Shown here: positions 5,999 through 8,114 of the stretch, in pieces
Layout: each line of letters begins with the position of its first letter
Position numbering within the stretch: the first letter of the stretch is position 1
Source of the DNA: Arthrobacter sp.
GTDB taxonomy: Bacteria > Actinomycetota > Actinomycetes > Actinomycetales > Micrococcaceae
NCBI GenBank assembly: GCA_030146405.1
Contig: JASLBS010000277.1
Span: 1 to 8,114, forward strand
Direction of reading: 5' to 3'
Length of the DNA stretch: 8,114 nt
Program-made: the position numbers and the translations under genes
Notes under the pieces: model-generated
Database searches by the model: none
The model's input: the letters and a program-made list of their open reading frames with translations, nothing else
What the model was told of the DNA's origin: nothing

Positions 5999-6769
5999 GG
6001 GTTCTCCCTCTTGAATCTTGATGGTGTCCTCGGGATTGGGCAGCACCCAGGTCCCCTCGAGCTGGCTGAAGGATGAGCGGACATGGAGTGGAACGCCGAA
6101 GCGCCGGGCATACTCCACGCAGCGCAGGTGCAGGATCTTGGCACCTGAGGCGGCCATCTCCAGCATTTCCTCGCTGGAGATGGTCGGGATTTTCTTCGCG
6201 GACGGGACGACCCTCGGATCAGCCGTGTACACCCCGTCGACGTCCGTGTAGATCTCACAGACGTCGGCTTTGAGGGCCGCGGCGAGGGCGACGGCCGTTG
6301 TGTCGGAGCCGCCCCGGCCCAGCGTGGTGATGTCGTTGCTGTCCCGGCTCATGCCCTGGAACCCGGCGACGATCGCGATGTCGCCCTTGTCGATCGAAGC
6401 CTTGATGCGATGCGGGGACACTGCGATGATTCTGGCCTTGCCGTGAATGGCGTCAGTGATCATGCCGGCCTGGCTGCCCGTGAAGGACTGCGCACTGGAC
6501 CCGGCCTCATGGATGGCCATCGCAAGCAGCGCCATGGAAATACGCTCGCCCGCGCTCAGAAGCATGTCCATCTCGCGCGGGTTGGAGGTGCTGCTGCTGA
6601 CCTGCCCGGCAAGGTCGAGCAGTTCATCGGTGCTGTCTCCCATAGCCGAAACCACGACGACGACCTGGTTGCCGGCGGCCTGAGTCTCCACGACGCGCTT
6701 GGCGACACGCTTGATGCCTTCCGCATCGGCTACGGACGAGCCACCGAACTTCTGAACAATCAAGGCCAT
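5480..6769 (-). CDS. lysC: Aspartate kinase (aspartokinase), alpha subunit
   Basis: It phosphorylates L-aspartate with ATP to 4-phospho-L-aspartate, the first step toward lysine/diaminopimelate, threonine, methionine and isoleucine, in the cytoplasm. From the ATG at 6769 it has 429 residues, near the actinobacterial norm. N-terminal KFGGSS (7-12) is the signature. The amino-acid-kinase domain runs to about 240, with GERIS (74-78) and [12 protein letters not shown] (148-159). Two ACT domains follow (about 274-345 and 355-425). In the ACT region QNVST (306-310) and STDISF (315-320) retain the Ser/Thr positions that feedback-resistant Corynebacterium mutants alter, so the enzyme is probably inhibited by lysine plus threonine. 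The start [13 protein letters not shown] matches other actinobacteria. An upstream GTG at 6775 adds only two residues and lacks homology support. The ribosome site is weak. No asd follows; the next gene downstream is marR after 219 nt, and no clear terminator is visible between them. Confidence 0.97.
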   Translation of the reverse strand: MALIVQKFGGSSVADAEGIKRVAKRVVETQAAGNQVVVVVSAMGDSTDELLDLAGQVSSSTSNPREMDMLLSAGERISMALLAMAIHEAGSSAQSFTGSQAGMITDAIHGKARIIAVSPHRIKASIDKGDIAIVAGFQGMSRDSNDITTLGRGGSDTTAVALAAALKADVCEIYTDVDGVYTADPRVVPSAKKIPTISSEEMLEMAASGAKILHLRCVEYARRFGVPLHVRSSFSQLEGTWVLPNPEDTIKIQEGEPLEQPIISGVAHDRSEAKVTVVGVPDIPGKAAEIFGIVAGANTNIDMIVQNVSTHGSESTDISFTLPIVDGAEALAALGEAQARVGFETVEYDEKIGKLSLIGAGMRSNPGVSYRFFRALSDAGVNIDMISTSEIRISVVTNAELLDTAVRAVHAAFELDGDTTATVYAGTGR

Positions 6770-6891
6770 GCGCACGCTCGCTGAGATTTGGGAGATGATG
6801 CCTGGCGGCGTCGTCGGCGCCGGAACAGGTCAGTGAATAGGGATTGGTATGACACCGGAAACCGGCGACGATCGGCCGGTAACCGCACACC

Positions 6892-6921
6892 ATGTTAACC
6901 GTTCGATTTAGGTGCGACCAA
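6892..6921 (-). promoter_or_regulatory. Candidate lysC promoter
   Basis: Reading toward lysC, TTGGTC (6916-6921) and TAACAT (6892-6897) are separated by 18 nt, a moderate sigma-70-like match in an AT-richer patch. This would give a leader of about 115 nt. The leader holds a 6-bp stem ACCGGC/GCCGGT (6861-6866, 6875-6880) and CCGG-AAA-CCGG (6855-6865), with no recognisable riboswitch. Confidence 0.35.
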
Positions 6922-6958
6922 TCGTGAGTCGAATTGTGCCTCAGTTATGAGCGCGCTT

Positions 6959-6974
6959 GCTAGTGTCAGCTTCA
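6959..6974 (+). promoter_or_regulatory. Extended -10 promoter giving a leaderless exporter mRNA
   Basis: TGCTAGTGT combines the extended -10 TGN with a TANNNT hexamer (6961-6966). Exactly 7 nt separate it from the ATG at 6974, so transcription should start at or next to the A of that ATG. This is the standard arrangement for leaderless actinobacterial genes. It also explains why no ribosome site precedes either possible ATG. No good -35 box is seen at normal spacing. Confidence 0.55.
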
Positions 6975-7906
6975 TGACCAATGGGTATGGGGGAATCATT
7001 GCCAAAGGTATTCAACGAAGTTTTGGTTCGGTGGCTGCCGTCCGAAACATCGATTTCGAGGCGCCGCCGGGACAGGTGACGGCGCTGATCGGGCCGAACG
7101 GGTCCGGCAAAACCACACTGCTGTTGATCCTCGCCTCGCTGCTTGCGCCGGATTCGGGCACCCTGTCCGTCGGCGGGTCAGACCCCGCGACTGACGCCGC
7201 CGCAGTCCGCCGCAAGGTCGGCTGGATGCCGGACACGCTGGGGGTCTGGGAATCGCTCAAGGCCCGCGAAATCCTCACCACTGTAGGTGCGCTGTATGGA
7301 CTGACGACGACGGCGGCCTCGCACCGGGCTGCGGAACTGCTCACCGAGGTCCGGCTCGGCGATTACGCCGACGCGCCGGCACGTGTTCTCTCCCGCGGCC
7401 AGCAGCAGCGGCTCAGTCTGGCCCGGGCTCTCATCCACAACCCGGAGGTCCTCCTCCTGGATGAGCCGGCATCGGGACTGGATCCCGGCTCCCGCGTTGG
7501 ACTGCGCATCATGCTCCGGCGGCTCGCTGCCGAGGGCAAAACGATCGTAGTTTCCAGCCACGTCCTGTCGGAACTTGATGAGATTGCCGACCGCGCCGTT
7601 TTCGTCAGCAGGGGTGAGTCCGTCAAGACCCAAAGCCTCGACGAGGCAGGAACACAACTGCGCAGATACTGCATCCAGGCCGAGCCGATGGAGGTGCTGG
7701 CCGACGCGCTGAGGAGCCACGGCGTCGTCTTCGAGGAGCGCGGTGATTCCCGGCGCGTGGAGTACCAGGTGCTGCTCAGCAGCACCGCGCAGGCAGCGTG
7801 GCTGCTGCGCACGCTCATCCTGGCCGACGTCGTCGTGACTGCGTTTGCGCCTGCGGGCGGCGCCCTCGAAGAGACTTACATGAGCCTGGATACGGAGCGG
7901 CAATGA
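6974..7906 (+). CDS. ABC-2-type exporter ATP-binding protein
   Basis: This is the cytoplasmic ATPase of a two-gene export system. From the ATG at 6974 it has 310 residues. It shows Walker A GPNGSGKTT (40-48), signature LSRGQQQR (139-146), Walker B VLLLDE (159-164), D-loop SGLD (167-170) and H-loop VSSH (H196). The Q-loop position reads GWMPD (83-87), with Asp where many family members have Gln or Glu. The region after about 215 is a family-typical C-terminal extension. An upstream in-frame ATG at 6947 adds nine residues (MSALASVSF), but neither ATG has a ribosome site. The extended -10 placed 7 nt before 6974 favours the later, leaderless start. The stop overlaps the next gene's start (ATGA), so it pairs with that permease. 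Such pairs export drugs, lipids, peptides or polymers, or are Na+ pumps; the substrate cannot be told from sequence. Confidence 0.92.
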   Translation: MTNGYGGIIAKGIQRSFGSVAAVRNIDFEAPPGQVTALIGPNGSGKTTLLLILASLLAPDSGTLSVGGSDPATDAAAVRRKVGWMPDTLGVWESLKAREILTTVGALYGLTTTAASHRAAELLTEVRLGDYADAPARVLSRGQQQRLSLARALIHNPEVLLLDEPASGLDPGSRVGLRIMLRRLAAEGKTIVVSSHVLSELDEIADRAVFVSRGESVKTQSLDEAGTQLRRYCIQAEPMEVLADALRSHGVVFEERGDSRRVEYQVLLSSTAQAAWLLRTLILADVVVTAFAPAGGALEETYMSLDTERQ

Positions 7907-8114
7907 GCACGCACACAGTCGAAGAGAACCGCTCGCAGGGCCTCGGTTACGCAGCGGGCGTGCGCACCATATTCGGACTGGAGATGAAGCAGCGTCTTCG
8001 GGGACGTGCCTGGTACATCATGATGGCCATCTGGTTCGTCGTGATCGGCCTGGTTTTCCTGCTGGCAACGCTCACGACGGCGGCAACGGACAGCGCCGGT
8101 CCGTTCCTGTTCGA
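7903..8114 (+). CDS. ABC exporter permease, N-terminal part (3' end outside window)
   Basis: The ATG at 7903 overlaps the ATPase stop codon as ATGA, with GGAG 5 nt upstream (7894-7897), so translation is coupled. Seventy complete codons are visible. A polar N-terminus (about 1-19) is followed by an amphipathic RTIFGLEMKQRLRGR segment (21-35), then a first transmembrane helix (about 37-57, rich in W, I, M, V, F, L) and the beginning of an external loop. The short cytoplasmic helix rich in basic residues right before TM1 is typical of ABC-2-type permeases. The rest is beyond the window, so the subfamily and transported compound cannot be determined. Confidence 0.85.
   Translation, partial: MSTHTVEENRSQGLGYAAGVRTIFGLEMKQRLRGRAWYIMMAIWFVVIGLVFLLATLTTAATDSAGPFLF

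Noticed and set aside
5351..6076. Open frame of 241 codons on the + strand opposite lysC
   Set aside because: It overlaps conserved lysC codons, has no ribosome site and no recognisable domain.
5480..6769. Ectoine-specific aspartokinase (Ask_Ect), suggested by the osmoprotectant neighbours
   Set aside because: The sequence is the standard actinobacterial LysC with intact feedback-site residues and internal beta start, and no ect genes are nearby.
6767..6775. GTG at 6775 as the lysC start
   Set aside because: It adds only two residues. Homologues begin MALIVQK or MALVVQK, which matches the ATG at 6769.
6770..6890. Lysine riboswitch in the lysC leader
   Set aside because: The leader is only about 115 nt and lacks the multi-helix core of the L-box. 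The short ACCGGC/GCCGGT and CCGG stems are not enough.
1..8114. CRISPR arrays, tRNA/rRNA genes, insertion sequences or phage modules
   Set aside because: No spaced repeats, cloverleaf or CCA-like ends, transposase frames, or flanking inverted repeats were seen; every long coding stretch is accounted for by chromosomal families.

Overview
The window is a high-GC, densely coded chromosomal segment from an actinobacterium. The best guess is a member of the Micrococcaceae (Arthrobacter-like). The grounds are the LysC type with its Corynebacterium-like overlapping subunit, strong G/C bias in third codon positions, frequent GTG starts and a probable leaderless promoter. The genus is inferred, not demonstrated.

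Layout. (1) 1-1098 (+): C-terminal part of a secreted subtilisin-like (S8) protease: the end of the peptidase domain, an Fn3-like domain, a PPC-like beta-sandwich and a last Ig-like segment. (2) 1125-1290: two strong hairpin terminators separating convergent transcription units. (3) 4530-1322 (-): a three-gene glycine betaine/proline-type ABC importer of OpuA (ProVWX) type, ordered ATPase with CBS pair, permease, lipoprotein binding protein. The first two genes overlap by 8 nt and the third follows after 34 nt. (4) 4531-4834: an AT-richer leader with two clear palindromes, a good candidate control region for the importer. (5) 5260-4835 (-): a MarR-family regulator directly upstream of the importer in the same orientation, with its own repeat-rich AT island upstream. 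(6) 6769-5480 (-): lysC, aspartate kinase, with a convincing internal TTG start for a separate 172-residue beta subunit. No asd follows it. (7) 6770-6973: divergent promoter region. (8) 6974-7906 (+) and 7903 to the window end (+): ATPase and permease of an ABC-2-type exporter, translationally coupled by ATGA, probably with a leaderless first gene.

How the parts relate. The MarR regulator and the OpuA operon plausibly form an osmoprotectant-uptake unit: the regulator senses a ligand or osmotic state and acts on the palindromes upstream of opuAA. LysC starts the aspartate-family pathway (lysine, threonine, methionine, diaminopimelate) and is a stand-alone housekeeping gene here. The exporter is transcribed divergently from it. 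I found no mobile element, CRISPR array, rRNA/tRNA gene or clearly new multi-gene system. The points most worth a second look are the lysC internal start, the palindromes and MarR neighbour of the betaine operon, the apparent separation of lysC from asd, and the leaderless exporter start.
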